Made by a program: the position numbers and the translations under genes
Part shown: positions 5,457-14,586 of the stretch, piece by piece
How positions within the stretch are numbered: the first letter of the stretch is position 1
How the letters are laid out: the number at the start of each line of letters is the position of its first letter
From: Anaerolineales bacterium
GTDB lineage: Bacteria > Chloroflexota > Anaerolineae > Anaerolineales > Villigracilaceae
Assembly: GCA_015075725.1 (NCBI GenBank)
Contig: JABTTV010000001.1
Location: forward strand, 1,984,001 to 2,048,000
Length of the DNA: 64,000 nucleotides
Direction: 5' to 3'
Notes under the pieces: generated by a model
The model's database searches: none
The model's input: only the letters and a program-made list of their open reading frames with translations
Told to the model about the DNA's origin: nothing

Positions 5457-8432
5457 ATGTCTTCCTTCCAAGAAATCATCCTCAAACTACAAGACTTCTG
5501 GGCAGCGCACGGATGTCTTATCACCCAGCCTTATTACACCCAGGTGGGCGCAGGGACGATGAACCCTGCCACCTTCCTGCGCGTGCTCGGACCCGAACCG
5601 TGGAACGTCGCCTACGTCGAACCGTCTGTACGCCCCGACGACGGGCGGTACGGCGAGAACCCTAACCGCTTCCAACTCCACACCCAATTTCAGGTTATCC
5701 TCAAGCCCGATCCCGGCAATCCGCAGGAACTGTACCTCGAGTCGCTCAAAGCCCTCGGCATCGACCCACGCCAGCACGACATCCGCTTCGTGGAAGATAA
5801 CTGGGAGCAGCCCGCCATCTCCGCGTGGGGCTTGGGCTGGGAGGTCTGGCTCGATGGGCAGGAGATCACGCAGTTCACCTACTTCCAGCAGATGGGCGGT
5901 GTGGCGCTCGACCCCGTCTCGGTCGAGATCACCTACGGTCTCGAACGCATCCTCATCGCGCTCAACAACGCCAAAGCCATCTGGAACGAAGATTACGGTG
6001 CAGGTGTCACCTATGGCGAGATCCGCCGACAGGAAGAGTTCGAACACTCCAAATATTATTTCGAAACCGCCGACATCGACCGCGTCCGCGCCATGTACGA
6101 TCTCTTCTCCGCCGAAGCCGACGCCTGTCTCGCCGCCGGTCTCATCGTTCCCGCGCACGACTACGTCCTCAAATGCTCGCACTCCTTCAACATCCTCGAC
6201 ACCCGCGGCGCCATCTCCGTCGCCGAACGTCAAGCCTTCTTCCGCCGCATCCGCGAACTCGCAAGGGGAGTGGCGCTGGCGTATGAGGAACAGAGGAAGG
6301 GGTTGGAGTATCCGCTTCTGAAGACCGTAGACGGTGGACAGAAGACCGTATCAGCAGCGACACCGTCCACTGTCAACGGTCCATCGTCCCTCCTCCTCGA
6401 AATCGGCGTTGAAGAACTTCCAGCCGACGACGTCGATACCGCCTACCAAGCCTTATCCACCCGTATCCCGTCACTTCTCTCTGAACTTCATCTCACTCAT
6501 GGCGACGTCCGCATCTTTACAACCCCGAGGCGGCTCGTTGTTTCAGTAGCCTCTCTCTCCCCGAATCAGCCCGACCGCGAAGACCTCGTCAAAGGTCCGC
6601 CCGCCGATAAAGCTTTTGTAGGACAAGTCTCAGACTTGTCCTACACGCAGGCGGCGATTGGTTTCGCCAAAAAGAACGGCGTCAACGTCGAAGACCTGCA
6701 AGTCCGCGAAGAAGGCAATAACAAATACGTCTTCGCCCTCGTCAAACAGACTGGACGCCCCACGCCCGAAGTCCTCGCCGAAGCGCTGCCCAAGTTGGTG
6801 GCGGATATCAAGTTCGAGAAGTCCATGCGCTGGGATGATTCGGGTGTTGCCTTCTCACGTCCGATTCGCTGGTATGTTGCGCTACTCGGTGACATGGTCA
6901 TCCCGTTTGAATACGCTGGCGTAGTGAGCGGCAACATCTCTCGCGGACTCCGCCCGTATGATTCCCCAGAGATCAAAATTACTTCTGCCGACAAATACTT
7001 CGACATCATCCGCGAAGCAGGCATCATCCTTGATAAAGAAGAACGTAAAAATTCAATAGTCGAGCAAGTAAACCAAGCCGCATCGCTTATCGGCGGCGAA
7101 GCCATTATTGACGACGATTTATTAAATGAAGTAGCCAATCTTATCGAGACGCCCACCGTCGTGATGGGTGGGTTTGACCCTGAATTTCTTCAACTGCCTA
7201 AAGATGTTTTGATTTCGGTAATGAAAAAGCATCAGAGATATTTTCCTGTTGCCCAATTACCAATTACCAATTACCAATTACTCCCTCACTTCATCGCCAT
7301 CCGCAACGGAGATGATATCGGTATCGACACCGTCCGTGAAGGAAACGAGCATGTTTTGAGCGCAAGATTTGCCGACGCAGATTTTTTTGTGCGCGAAGAC
7401 CTTAAACTCAAGCTCGAAGAATATCGCCCCAAGCTTTCCTCGTTGACCTTCCACACCAAACTCGGCTCCATGCTCGATAAATCGGAGCGCATAGCCAAAT
7501 TAGTAAATGACTTGATCCCCATGCTGAAGCTGGAACCTGATCAAGCCATATTCGCCCGCCGCGCCGCACATCTAATGAAAGCCGACCTCGTCACGCAGAT
7601 GGTCACCGAGATGACTTCGTTGCAAGGCGTCATCGGCGGCGAGTATGCATTGCGAAGCGGGGAACAAGAAGATGTAGCTGCGGCGATTGCCGAGCAATAC
7701 CAGACAGTCCCTCAAACAAAGCCCGGCTTGGTCATCGCACTTGCAGACCGAATCGACTCGCTTGTTGGTTTGTTCGCCGCCGGACTCGCTCCCACCGCCG
7801 CGAAAGATCCGTTTGCCCTGCGCCGCGCCGCGATCGGTGTCGTTCAGCCGCTGATCGAACATGATCTTGATTTTGATTTGACCGAAGCTATAAAGAAGTC
7901 CGCGAAGACTCAACCGGTCAAGGTTGCGGACGAAATGCAAGAACAAATACTGGAATTTATTGCGGGACGTTTAGCGGTTGTGTTGAAGGAAATGAAATAT
8001 CGCTACGATGTCGTGGATGCTGTGCTGGCGGAACAATCCGCGGACCCGGCGGCATCTGCCCGGGCGGTGAATCAACTTCAATCATGGGTGAGCCGGGAGG
8101 ATTGGTCCACGATCCTGCCCGGGTACGCGAGATGTGTCCGCATCACCCGCGATCAAAAAGAATCGTTCAAAGTCGATGAAAAAGCCCTTGTGGAAGCAGA
8201 AGAAAAAGCATTGTTCAAAGCCATCCAAGAAACCGCCAACCGTCCACCGTCAACTGTGGACGAGTTCCTAGAAATCATCGTCAAGCTCATCCCATCCATC
8301 AACCTGTTCTTCGACAAAGTGCTTGTGATGGCTGAAGATAGAAAGCTGAAAGAGAACCGCCTCGGTTTGTTGCAACGGATCGCTACGTTATCCACTGGCA
8401 TTGCTGACTTGAGCCGACTCGAAGGATTTTAG
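5457..8432 (+). CDS. glyS: Glycyl-tRNA synthetase, fused alpha and beta chains
   Basis: Charges tRNA-Gly. Bacterial-type GlyRS is normally an alpha2beta2 enzyme from glyQ and glyS; here one 991-residue chain holds both. Residues 1-285 are GlyQ ([50 protein letters not shown]). A linker of about 25 residues ([20 protein letters not shown]) leads to GlyS, starting [15 protein letters not shown], with the HD-like core ([20 protein letters not shown]) and C-terminal anticodon-binding region. Fused forms are known in some bacteria. Three intergenic-type repeats are translated within it (6330-6388, 6617-6645, 7254-7281). A terminator follows. Confidence 0.96.
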   Translation: MSSFQEIILKLQDFWAAHGCLITQPYYTQVGAGTMNPATFLRVLGPEPWNVAYVEPSVRPDDGRYGENPNRFQLHTQFQVILKPDPGNPQELYLESLKALGIDPRQHDIRFVEDNWEQPAISAWGLGWEVWLDGQEITQFTYFQQMGGVALDPVSVEITYGLERILIALNNAKAIWNEDYGAGVTYGEIRRQEEFEHSKYYFETADIDRVRAMYDLFSAEADACLAAGLIVPAHDYVLKCSHSFNILDTRGAISVAERQAFFRRIRELARGVALAYEEQRKGLEYPLLKTVDGGQKTVSAATPSTVNGPSSLLLEIGVEELPADDVDTAYQALSTRIPSLLSELHLTHGDVRIFTTPRRLVVSVASLSPNQPDREDLVKGPPADKAFVGQVSDLSYTQAAIGFAKKNGVNVEDLQVREEGNNKYVFALVKQTGRPTPEVLAEALPKLVADIKFEKSMRWDDSGVAFSRPIRWYVALLGDMVIPFEYAGVVSGNISRGLRPYDSPEIKITSADKYFDIIREAGIILDKEERKNSIVEQVNQAASLIGGEAIIDDDLLNEVANLIETPTVVMGGFDPEFLQLPKDVLISVMKKHQRYFPVAQLPITNYQLLPHFIAIRNGDDIGIDTVREGNEHVLSARFADADFFVREDLKLKLEEYRPKLSSLTFHTKLGSMLDKSERIAKLVNDLIPMLKLEPDQAIFARRAAHLMKADLVTQMVTEMTSLQGVIGGEYALRSGEQEDVAAAIAEQYQTVPQTKPGLVIALADRIDSLVGLFAAGLAPTAAKDPFALRRAAIGVVQPLIEHDLDFDLTEAIKKSAKTQPVKVADEMQEQILEFIAGRLAVVLKEMKYRYDVVDAVLAEQSADPAASARAVNQLQSWVSREDWSTILPGYARCVRITRDQKESFKVDEKALVEAEEKALFKAIQETANRPPSTVDEFLEIIVKLIPSINLFFDKVLVMAEDRKLKENRLGLLQRIATLSTGIADLSRLEGF
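6330..6388. repeat. Word repeat forming the alpha-beta linker of fused GlyRS
   Basis: AAGACCGTAGACGGTGGACA and the related, inverted CACCGTCCACTGTCAACGGT lie 20 bases apart and encode the Thr/Ser/Gly-rich linker between the GlyQ and GlyS parts. Confidence 0.6.
6617..6645. repeat. Perfect palindrome inserted in glyS
   Basis: Arms of 14 bp (TGTAGGACAAGTCT at 6617-6630 and its complement at 6632-6645) around one base. It is translated as [11 protein letters not shown] in the beta part. Such palindromes are normally intergenic. Confidence 0.8.
7254..7281 (+). repeat. Four tandem CAATTAC heptamers inside glyS
   Basis: Four exact 7-bp units (7254-7260, 7261-7267, 7268-7274, 7275-7281), translated as [10 protein letters not shown]. 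The repeat keeps the frame together with neighbouring bases. Confidence 0.85.
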
Positions 8433-8443
8433 AAAATCAAGAA

Positions 8444-8475
8444 CGCCATCCAAAACGGATGGCGCTTTTTTTTTT
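8444..8475. terminator. Terminator after glyS
   Basis: 8-bp stem CGCCATCC (8444-8451) with GGATGGCG (8457-8464), 5-nt loop, then a run of ten T. It lies between converging genes and may also serve the minus strand weakly. Confidence 0.92.
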
Positions 8476-8478
8476 GGA

Positions 8479-9282
8479 TCATTCCAATCTCAGCGGCGGG
8501 ATGTAGGCTTTGCGCTTTTTTATGTCGTAAGTGCAGCCGGGAGTGAGGACGTGAATGGTTAATCCGCTGACGGCGATGGGGCGCGAGGCGGTTACTTCGG
8601 CGATGTTGCTGGCGGTTGCATCCTTTCCATCCACGATGGTGACGGCATTTTTGCCGAGGACGGAGATGCGCGAGTCATCTTCCACGATGGCGGCGGTGTT
8701 TTCGTCCACGCCCACGCCCAAAAGTCCGGGGTGAGCCGTGACGGCATATGCGAGCCTGCCGATTCTGTCGCGCTGACGAAAGTGCTGGTCAAAGACGATC
8801 TTGTCCGTGAATCCGAAACCTTGTGAAAATTGAGCAATGCGTTCCCGCGGTGTAGCGCCGCCGTTGCCGTATGAAAGCATCACATTGGAGAGGATTGCCG
8901 CACCTGCCGATGTGCCGCTGATGATCGCTCCGCGTTTGTAAGCGTTATGCAGTTCAACTTCGAGTTTTGTGCCGCCGATGATGAATGCAAGTCGCATTTG
9001 GGTGCCGCCCGCGATGAAGATTCCGGTTGCTTCGCGGATGACTTTGATGTGGCGGGAGTCGTCGGCTTTGGAACGTTCGCGGAATTCGAGCGAGACTGGC
9101 CTGCTTTTGACACCCAGTTTTTGAAAGACACGCACATACTCCGCGCCGGTGTCTTTCAATCCGGAGGCTTGCGGCAGGATGACGATCCTTGCTTTTTTAC
9201 CGCCTGCGCGTTTGATGAATTCTTCAAAGATGATGGGTTCTTCAAATGAGGCGGCGCCGCCGATCGCGATGAGGGTGGTCAT
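8479..9282 (-). CDS. Cyanophycinase-like S51 serine peptidase
   Basis: A 267-residue cytoplasmic-looking S51 peptidase. MTTLIAIGGAASFEEPIIFE is the N-terminus, the nucleophile serine lies in IISGTSAGAAILSNVML, IFIAGGTQMRL precedes it, and DQHFRQRDRIGRLAYAV plus LLGVGVDENTAAIVED match cyanophycinase (CphB), which frees beta-Asp-Arg dipeptides from cyanophycin. Start 9282 is chosen over the upstream in-frame codon at 9471 because AAAGGACAAACC lies before it and homology begins there. No cyanophycin synthetase is in the window, so an isopeptide or other peptide may be the substrate. It lies downstream of a dipeptide-type transporter on the same strand, but a terminator separates them. Confidence 0.85.
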   Translation of the reverse strand: MTTLIAIGGAASFEEPIIFEEFIKRAGGKKARIVILPQASGLKDTGAEYVRVFQKLGVKSRPVSLEFRERSKADDSRHIKVIREATGIFIAGGTQMRLAFIIGGTKLEVELHNAYKRGAIISGTSAGAAILSNVMLSYGNGGATPRERIAQFSQGFGFTDKIVFDQHFRQRDRIGRLAYAVTAHPGLLGVGVDENTAAIVEDDSRISVLGKNAVTIVDGKDATASNIAEVTASRPIAVSGLTIHVLTPGCTYDIKKRKAYIPPLRLE

Positions 9283-9318
9283 GGTTTGTCCTTTTGTGGT
9301 GAACAAAAGCGAGATGTG

Positions 9319-9357
9319 AAAAAAAGAAACCGCCGACTGTGGTCTGTCGTCGGCGGT
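9319..9357 (-). terminator. Terminator after the dipeptide permease operon
   Basis: On the minus strand a 9-bp stem ACCGCCGAC/GTCGGCGGT (9349-9357 with 9329-9337), 11-nt loop, is followed by TTCTTTTTTT. It lies 9 bases after the permease stop and upstream of the cyanophycinase-like gene. Confidence 0.85.
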
Positions 9358-9365
9358 CTGTATTT

Positions 9366-10355
9366 TTACAAGTGGCGGCTGCTGCGCGGGTCGAGCGCGT
9401 CGCGCAAGCCGTCGCCGACGAAGTTGATGCCGAGCACGATAAGGAGGATCAACATGCCGGGGAAGAACCATAACCAGGGCGCAGTTTCAAGATAACGATA
9501 AGCGCCGTCCAGCATATTGCCCCAGGTGGCGGTGGCTCCCTGCACACCCAATCCGAGAAAACTGACGTAGGCTTCGGAGATGATCGCGCCTGCTACGCCG
9601 AGCGTCCCGCTGACGATGAGCGGCGCAACGGTATTTGGGATGAGATGGCGAAAGATAATGCGCGTGTCTGATGCCCCCATTGCCTTGGAAGCAGAGACGA
9701 AATCCTGTTCGCGCAGGGAAAGGATATTGGCGCGCACGATGCGGGCCAGGTACATCCACGAAGTCGCACCGATGATGACGATGATGACGATGACGCTGCC
9801 GGAGAATTCCCTGCCGAAGAGTTGTATATCTTGAATATTTCCGCCGAAGAAACGCGCGCCAATGATAAGCAGGAACAGGCTGGGGATGTTGAGCATTGCT
9901 TCGGTGAAACGCATCAGCATGTTGTCGATCCAACCGCCGTAGTACGCGGAGATGGCGCCGATCATCGAACCGATGAAAAGCTGAAAGAGCACGGCAAAGA
10001 TGCCGATCATCATGGAGATCTGTCCGCCGTAGATGGTGCGGGCGAAGATGTCACGCCCGATGGCGTCGGTACCGAACCAGTGGTCGGAGGAGGGGGGCGA
10101 GAGTTTTAACGATGTGTCGTTGCAATTTGCCCACGCCTCCCCGCGGACCTCCTGCTGGATCGGTGCGCAGTAACCTTTGAGCAGGAATGTCGGCACGGTG
10201 ACGTAAAGCAACAAGAACGCGAGAATCCACAGACCGAACATGGCCATTTTGTGCTTGCGGAAGCGGCGCACGGCAAGGTCTGTGAGCGAGAGCGCTTTGA
10301 TATTGGCAACCGGCTCATTCGGAAGATTTTCGACGAGGGAGGGGGCTGTTGTCAC
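9366..10355 (-). CDS. Dipeptide/oligopeptide ABC transporter permease (DppC/OppC type)
   Basis: A 329-residue inner-membrane permease. After an N-terminal cytoplasmic stretch and first membrane helix (MAMFGLWILAFLLLYVTVPT), the sequence HWFGTDAIGRDIFARTIYGG is the OppC signature. The EAA cytoplasmic loop is SASKAMGASDTRIIFRHLIP, where an ATPase docks. The C-terminus FVGDGLRDALDPRSSRHL is typical. The start is GTG 10355, three bases after the stop of the partner permease gene. The gene order SBP, permease, permease matches Dpp/Opp systems, but no ATPase genes accompany it here. Confidence 0.93.
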   Translation of the reverse strand: MTTAPSLVENLPNEPVANIKALSLTDLAVRRFRKHKMAMFGLWILAFLLLYVTVPTFLLKGYCAPIQQEVRGEAWANCNDTSLKLSPPSSDHWFGTDAIGRDIFARTIYGGQISMMIGIFAVLFQLFIGSMIGAISAYYGGWIDNMLMRFTEAMLNIPSLFLLIIGARFFGGNIQDIQLFGREFSGSVIVIIVIIGATSWMYLARIVRANILSLREQDFVSASKAMGASDTRIIFRHLIPNTVAPLIVSGTLGVAGAIISEAYVSFLGLGVQGATATWGNMLDGAYRYLETAPWLWFFPGMLILLIVLGINFVGDGLRDALDPRSSRHL

Positions 10356-10358
10356 GGC

Positions 10359-11390
10359 TTAGTCCAGGCGAATTCGCGGGTCGACAAGGGAATAGACGAT
10401 ATCGGTGAGGATCTGGAAGACCACTACAGCGATCGAGATTAACATCAGGATGCCCATGAGCATGGGGAAGTCCGAGCGTTCGGTATGGTCAATGAAGAGA
10501 CGACCCATTCCGGGCCAGGCAAAGATGCGTTCCGTCACCACGGCTCCAGCCAGCAGGAAGGGGATATCCAACCCGATGATCGTAATGAAAGGCAAAGCGG
10601 CATTTGGCAGGGCGTGTTTCAAGACCACAAGGAAGGATTTCATTCCTTTGGCGCGCGCGGTGCGGACGTAATCCTGACCCAAGGTTTCCATTACACTGGA
10701 GCGGACGAAGCGGCTGTAGCCTGCAACGCTGATAATGGAAAGCGTGGCGATGGGCAGGATCATGTGTTTCATCAGTTCCATCGATGTCCGGCCGACCTCG
10801 GGGTCGTACATACCGACGGTGGGAAGGTAGGGCAGCCCCCAACGTTTGAAATTTACGGCAAAAATGTACATGAGCATCAATGCCAGCCAGAAGACCGGCA
10901 TGGAATAACCAACAAAGGAAAGTCCGGTGGCGATGTTGTCGAACCTGGAATAAGGGCGCAAGGCGGAATAAATGCCGAGCAAAAGGGAAAAGATAATGAT
11001 GACTATTTCTGCCACCCCCATGAGCAGGAGAGTATTGGGAAGTCGTTCGCCGATCATCTCCAACACGGGTTTACGGGTGACGAGTGAATTTCCCCAATCT
11101 CCTCGCAGGATGCCCTTGCGCACGCCGGGAGTCTCAGCCACGCCATCGCCATCCATGTCAATCTTTTGCCAATCGTTTCCGACCAGCCATGTGAGGTACT
11201 GCATGTACAAAGGTTTGTCCAACCCCAATTGGCGGCGAAGGCGTTCTTTTTCTTCCGGGCGGGGTGGGATGCGCCCGCCCAAGGTGGCGATGGGGTCGCC
11301 AAAGGACTGCATCAATATGAAAAGGATCAGACTGATGATGAACAATTGGGGGATGGCTTGCGCCAGTCTACGCAATAAGTAGTTTGTCAT
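10359..11390 (-). CDS. Dipeptide/oligopeptide ABC transporter permease (DppB/OppB type)
   Basis: A 343-residue permease with six membrane helices. MTNYLLRRLAQAIPQLFIIS is the usual OppB N-terminus; RRQLGLDKPLYMQYLTWLVG and RGDWGNSLVTRKPVLEMIGE follow, and YVRTARAKGMKSFLVVLKHA is the EAA loop. Start 11390 is preferred to a GTG at 11417, which falls inside the loop of a stem-loop (11401-11429). The ribosome-binding site is weak. A spacer of about 20 residues (DWQKIDMDGDGVAETPGVRK), resembling a short calcium-binding-like Asp-rich loop, is present and is found in other members of the group. Confidence 0.92.
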   Translation of the reverse strand: MTNYLLRRLAQAIPQLFIISLILFILMQSFGDPIATLGGRIPPRPEEKERLRRQLGLDKPLYMQYLTWLVGNDWQKIDMDGDGVAETPGVRKGILRGDWGNSLVTRKPVLEMIGERLPNTLLLMGVAEIVIIIFSLLLGIYSALRPYSRFDNIATGLSFVGYSMPVFWLALMLMYIFAVNFKRWGLPYLPTVGMYDPEVGRTSMELMKHMILPIATLSIISVAGYSRFVRSSVMETLGQDYVRTARAKGMKSFLVVLKHALPNAALPFITIIGLDIPFLLAGAVVTERIFAWPGMGRLFIDHTERSDFPMLMGILMLISIAVVVFQILTDIVYSLVDPRIRLD

Positions 11391-11400
11391 TGGGGATGGT

Positions 11401-11429
11401 CCTGCCGGGCCATGCACTGACCCGGCAGG
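11401..11429 (-). other. Stem-loop between binding-protein and permease genes
   Basis: Perfect 9-bp arms CCTGCCGGG (11401-11409) and CCCGGCAGG (11421-11429), loop of 11. There is no T tract after it on the minus strand, so it probably stabilises the upstream mRNA or lowers read-through, giving more binding protein than permease, as is common in such operons. Confidence 0.65.
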
Positions 11430-11443
11430 ATAATTTTATTGCA

Positions 11444-13153
11444 TTATTCTACAATTTCCCATTCTGAAACGTTCCAGAACGGGTACACGCCTGAGAACTT
11501 GACGCCCTGCAGGCGGCTGCTGACAGACCAGAGGTCGGGATCCTGCCACATGCCGATGTAGATGACATCGTCGTACATGATCTGCTGGATCTCGAAGAAG
11601 ATATCCTGACGGGCGACCGGGTCGATCGTGACCGCCTGTTGGGCGATCAACTCGTCGATCTTCTCGTTGCAGTAGCCCTGGGTGTTCGAGCCATCGGGGT
11701 TATCGGCGCTGACGCGCTGGGCGCATGTCCAGCCGCTGGAATCCGGGTCTGGGAAGCCATTGGGCACGGTAGAGAACTCAGCGATGTCATACTGACCAAG
11801 CGCCTGCGGACCGCCGTCGTTGTAACCATTCCAGAAGATGTCGCTGGAGTAGTTATCCAACTTGGCGCCGATTCCAACCAATGACCACTGCTGCTGAACG
11901 ACAGCCTGCACGCTTTTGCGCAGTTCGCGGGTGGTGGTGGCGTAGCGCAGGACAAGTTCCACGCCGTCCTTGTCGCGGGTGCCGTCTCCGTTGCTGTCGA
12001 CCCAACCGGCTTCGTCGAGCAGGGCTTTCGCCTGTTCGGGATCATATGGATAGGGTTCGAGATCGGCATTGTACGGGGGCGTCATCGACCAGAAGGTGGC
12101 GTTGACCGGATTGATGTCTGCGACGAGCAGGTCATTCACGATGGTGAAGCGGTCGGTCGCGAGCGCGATCGCCTTGCGAACATTGACATCCAGCATGGCT
12201 GGGTGGGCCGTGTTCGGATCTACATTCATGAACCAGCCTTCGTTATAGCCGGAGGAGACGGCAAGCACTTTGACGGTGCCGTCAGCTTCGAGTTTTTCGA
12301 TCTGATCCGAGGAAAGGAACACGCCGATGTCGGTGTCTCCGGCGAGGATGGCAGCTTCCTGAGCGGCGTCATCTGGCACAATGCGAACAAAGACCTGTTC
12401 CAACTTGGGCGGGTTGATCCAATTGGGGTTGGCTTTGAAGGAGATATGGCTTCCGGTTTCCCATTCATCGAAGACGAAAGGTCCAAGTGTGACGGTGGGG
12501 TTGCGGTTCCATTCCGCCTGATCGATGGTGCCATCGGCTTCGAAGACTGGCTGCAGGACGTGCTTTGGCAGGACATAATTGAAGATCGAGGTCAGCCAGG
12601 GGGCGAACGGCTCGGTGAAATTGACGACCACTGTGGTGGCATCGGGGGCTTCCACGCTGGCGACAAAATCTTCATAGGGGTAACGTCCAAGAGGGACGTT
12701 GGAATCGGACATGATCATGTCGTAGGTGAAGACCACATCTTCGGCAGTGAAGGGTTCGCCGTCGCTCCAGGTCACGTCATCGCGCAGGGTGATGGTCACG
12801 GTCTTGCCATCGGCGCTCAGACCACCGTTTTCAGTGCCCGGAATTTCAGCGGCAAGCACGGGAACGGGTTCGAAGTTCTCATCGAATGTCCACAACGGAA
12901 CAAGATAGAACGGCCGCAGGTAGCCTGAGAACGACATGCTGGTGTAGATCGGATTGAGGTTGTCGGGCTCCTGGGTGAAGGTGATGGTCACCGTGCCGCT
13001 GAAGGTGGGCGCGGGGGCGGCTTCAGCGGTAGCGGCGGGCGCTTCTTCGGTAGTGGCCGCGGCAGGTTCTTCCGCAGCCGGGCTGCCACATGCCGCCAGG
13101 ATCATGCTGGCAAGCACGAGCAGGGAAAGCAGGACGTAAAACTTGTTTTTCAC
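11444..13153 (-). CDS. Peptide-type ABC transporter substrate-binding lipoprotein (SBP_bac_5)
   Basis: A 569-residue extracellular binding protein. The signal peptide ends in a lipobox ILAAC (Cys 22), followed by an Ala/Glu/Thr-rich linker of about 25 residues. The core begins VTITFTQEPDNLNPIYT, with LRDDVTWSDGEPFTAEDVVF, the family 5 signature. GTG start 13153 has a strong AGGAGGAG site. The protein would bind di- or oligopeptides (or sugars or nickel in some relatives) and deliver them to the two downstream permeases. The gene is first in the transporter operon and follows a GntR-family gene on the same strand. Confidence 0.94.
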   Translation of the reverse strand: MKNKFYVLLSLLVLASMILAACGSPAAEEPAAATTEEAPAATAEAAPAPTFSGTVTITFTQEPDNLNPIYTSMSFSGYLRPFYLVPLWTFDENFEPVPVLAAEIPGTENGGLSADGKTVTITLRDDVTWSDGEPFTAEDVVFTYDMIMSDSNVPLGRYPYEDFVASVEAPDATTVVVNFTEPFAPWLTSIFNYVLPKHVLQPVFEADGTIDQAEWNRNPTVTLGPFVFDEWETGSHISFKANPNWINPPKLEQVFVRIVPDDAAQEAAILAGDTDIGVFLSSDQIEKLEADGTVKVLAVSSGYNEGWFMNVDPNTAHPAMLDVNVRKAIALATDRFTIVNDLLVADINPVNATFWSMTPPYNADLEPYPYDPEQAKALLDEAGWVDSNGDGTRDKDGVELVLRYATTTRELRKSVQAVVQQQWSLVGIGAKLDNYSSDIFWNGYNDGGPQALGQYDIAEFSTVPNGFPDPDSSGWTCAQRVSADNPDGSNTQGYCNEKIDELIAQQAVTIDPVARQDIFFEIQQIMYDDVIYIGMWQDPDLWSVSSRLQGVKFSGVYPFWNVSEWEIVE

Positions 13154-13388
13154 GATTCTCCTCCTGAAAAGGATTTTGTTTTATTTCGACGGTCAATGAA
13201 CATTGATTGGGTTAGTATTGGGAATTTGCTTGAACTCTCCTTTCGACGGCATAAAATGTACTCGCAAAGGCAGCGCAGTCGCAACCTTCTTTTGAGTGGT
13301 TTTTTCCACAGCCCTGCCTGTTGGATACAGGCAGGGGCAGGCCGTTCCTAAAAAAAAGCGAAAAGGGACCGGGCGGAAGCAACATATC
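13154..13388. other. Gap between transporter operon and GntR gene
   Basis: No gene seen. It holds a hairpin with 10-bp arms CCCTGCCTGT (13312-13321) and its complement (13327-13336) with no T tract on the expected side, and a minus-strand leader for the binding-protein gene. No clear promoter hexamers were identified. Confidence 0.5.
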
Positions 13389-14069
13389 CTATTGGGTGAT
13401 CGTTCCCAACAGTTCGCGCAGTACCGACTCGATATGGGTTTTCATGAGTTGCTCTGCGGTGCGTGAGTCGCCGCGTTCCAGCGCGGAGATGATTTCCGTG
13501 TGTTCCTTTATATCCACGTCGTCGCGTCCGGTCAGCGGCTGGGATGCCGTGCGCGGGTAATTTCCCATCAGCATGGTTGGGAAAGTCGCCCAAAGCATTT
13601 TAAGTTGCCGGATCAGGTAAGGGCGGCGGCTGGCTGTAAAGATCAACTCATGAAAGCGGCGGTTCAACTCGCGATATTTCAGCACCTCTTCCGGAGCGGA
13701 ATGCCTCGCGAGTTCCGCCTGCACTTCCTTCAACTCTTTTAAAACATCCGGGGTGATCTCTCTGGCGGCGAATCCGGCCGCACGGGTTTCAAGGAAAGCG
13801 CGCATCAAATAAATATCTTCCACGTCCTTCATGGAGATATCCACCACTTTTGCTCCGCGATAGGGGACGTGCTCGATCAGCCCTTCAGCCACCAGTTCTT
13901 TGAGCGCCTCGCGCACGGGCATCTGGCTGACGCTTAATTCCTGTGCCAGTTTTTCCTGCCGGAGCCACTCGCCAGGCTTGAAGCGCCCCTCCAGGATGGC
14001 GGTTCTTAACTGGTCTGCAACCAACTTCCGCAGCTGTCGGTGAGAGGTCAATTCATCAAGCATAAGCAT
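13389..14069 (-). CDS. GntR-family regulator, FadR (FCD) subfamily
   Basis: A 226-residue regulator. The winged helix is LRKLVADQLRTAILEGRFKP, GEWLRQEKLAQELSVSQMPV and REALKELVAEGLIEHVPYRG. The C-terminal all-helical FCD domain has RAFLETRAAGFAAREI, NRRFHELIFTASRRPYLIRQ and HTEIISALERGDSRTAEQLM with the metal-binding Asp/His set usual for FadR-type sensors. The start is put at 14069: the longer frame to 14180 runs into the glyS remnant and through a palindrome that looks like its operator. It probably regulates itself and the downstream peptide transporter in response to an organic acid or peptide-derived ligand. Confidence 0.9.
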   Translation of the reverse strand: MLMLDELTSHRQLRKLVADQLRTAILEGRFKPGEWLRQEKLAQELSVSQMPVREALKELVAEGLIEHVPYRGAKVVDISMKDVEDIYLMRAFLETRAAGFAAREITPDVLKELKEVQAELARHSAPEEVLKYRELNRRFHELIFTASRRPYLIRQLKMLWATFPTMLMGNYPRTASQPLTGRDDVDIKEHTEIISALERGDSRTAEQLMKTHIESVLRELLGTITQ

Positions 14070-14074
14070 ACTCT

Positions 14075-14099
14075 GATATAAGATATAATATCTAATATC
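14075..14099. promoter_or_regulatory. Putative GntR autoregulatory operator
   Basis: A nearly perfect 25-bp palindrome: arms 14075-14086 and 14088-14099 (GATATAAGATAT / ATATCTAATATC) match at 11 of 12 positions around one base. It lies just upstream of the chosen GntR start, where it would overlap the promoter. Confidence 0.65.
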
Positions 14100-14164
14100 G
14101 AGATTAGCATATTGGAGGGTCTGAGTCAAGCATTTGGCAAATTCTCTCATTTTCCAGGGATTCA

Positions 14165-14455
14165 TCCGAACCAGCCGCAATCCGTAAAAGCTCAGAAGTG
14201 AATGAAAGAGCTCTAGGGGAGGCGTAAGAAACGGCGTTGTTCGAACCGGTCAAAAAACGCCAACCGCCAGCTATCCACCAAGGATGAATTCCCAGTAATC
14301 GCTGCCGTACTCATCCAACTCACCTCTGTTCTTCGATAAAGTGCTTGTGATGGCAGAGGATTAGAAAAAGCGAGAGAATCGCCCTGGGTTGCTTCAAAGA
14401 ATTGCATCCCTTTCCAAAGGCATCGCCGGCATTAGCAATCTCGAGGGGTTTTAAA
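14165..14455 (+). pseudogene. Decayed copy of the glyS 3' end
   Basis: From about 14195 the sequence follows the real glyS 3' region (8170-8432) base by base with many substitutions and small indels. Clear blocks are CTGTTCTTCGATAAAGTGCT then TGTGATGGCAGAGGAT ([12 protein letters not shown]), an in-frame TAG in place of the next codons, then RENRPGLLQRIASLSKGIAG and ISNLEGF with TAA at 14453-14455. Upstream, AACGCCAACCG and GATGAATTCCC match AACCGCCAACCG and GACGAGTTCCT of glyS. Frameshifts and stops show it is not functional. It implies that a second glyS once stood here, or that the 3' end was duplicated. Confidence 0.85.
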
Positions 14456-14586
14456 TTAAGAGCAAATTAGCCTTTTTTCAATTCCTACGTAGTTGGGTAT
14501 AATTTTCCCATTCAGTGGGGACGCTTCTTCGCCCAATCGTTCATCGTATTCTTCGTCGCAGCAACCTTTAGAAAAGGAGATAATCC

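Noticed and set aside
7254..7281. CRISPR-like array
   Set aside because: Tandem heptamers without spacers, inside a coding sequence. No CRISPR array was seen in the window.
13312..13336. Hairpin with 10-bp arms as terminator of the GntR gene
   Set aside because: No T tract follows on the minus strand; it is kept only as an inverted repeat in the gap description.
14070..14180. N-terminal extension of the GntR regulator to 14180
   Set aside because: It would cross the operator-like palindrome and part of the glyS remnant; the winged-helix homology begins after 14069.
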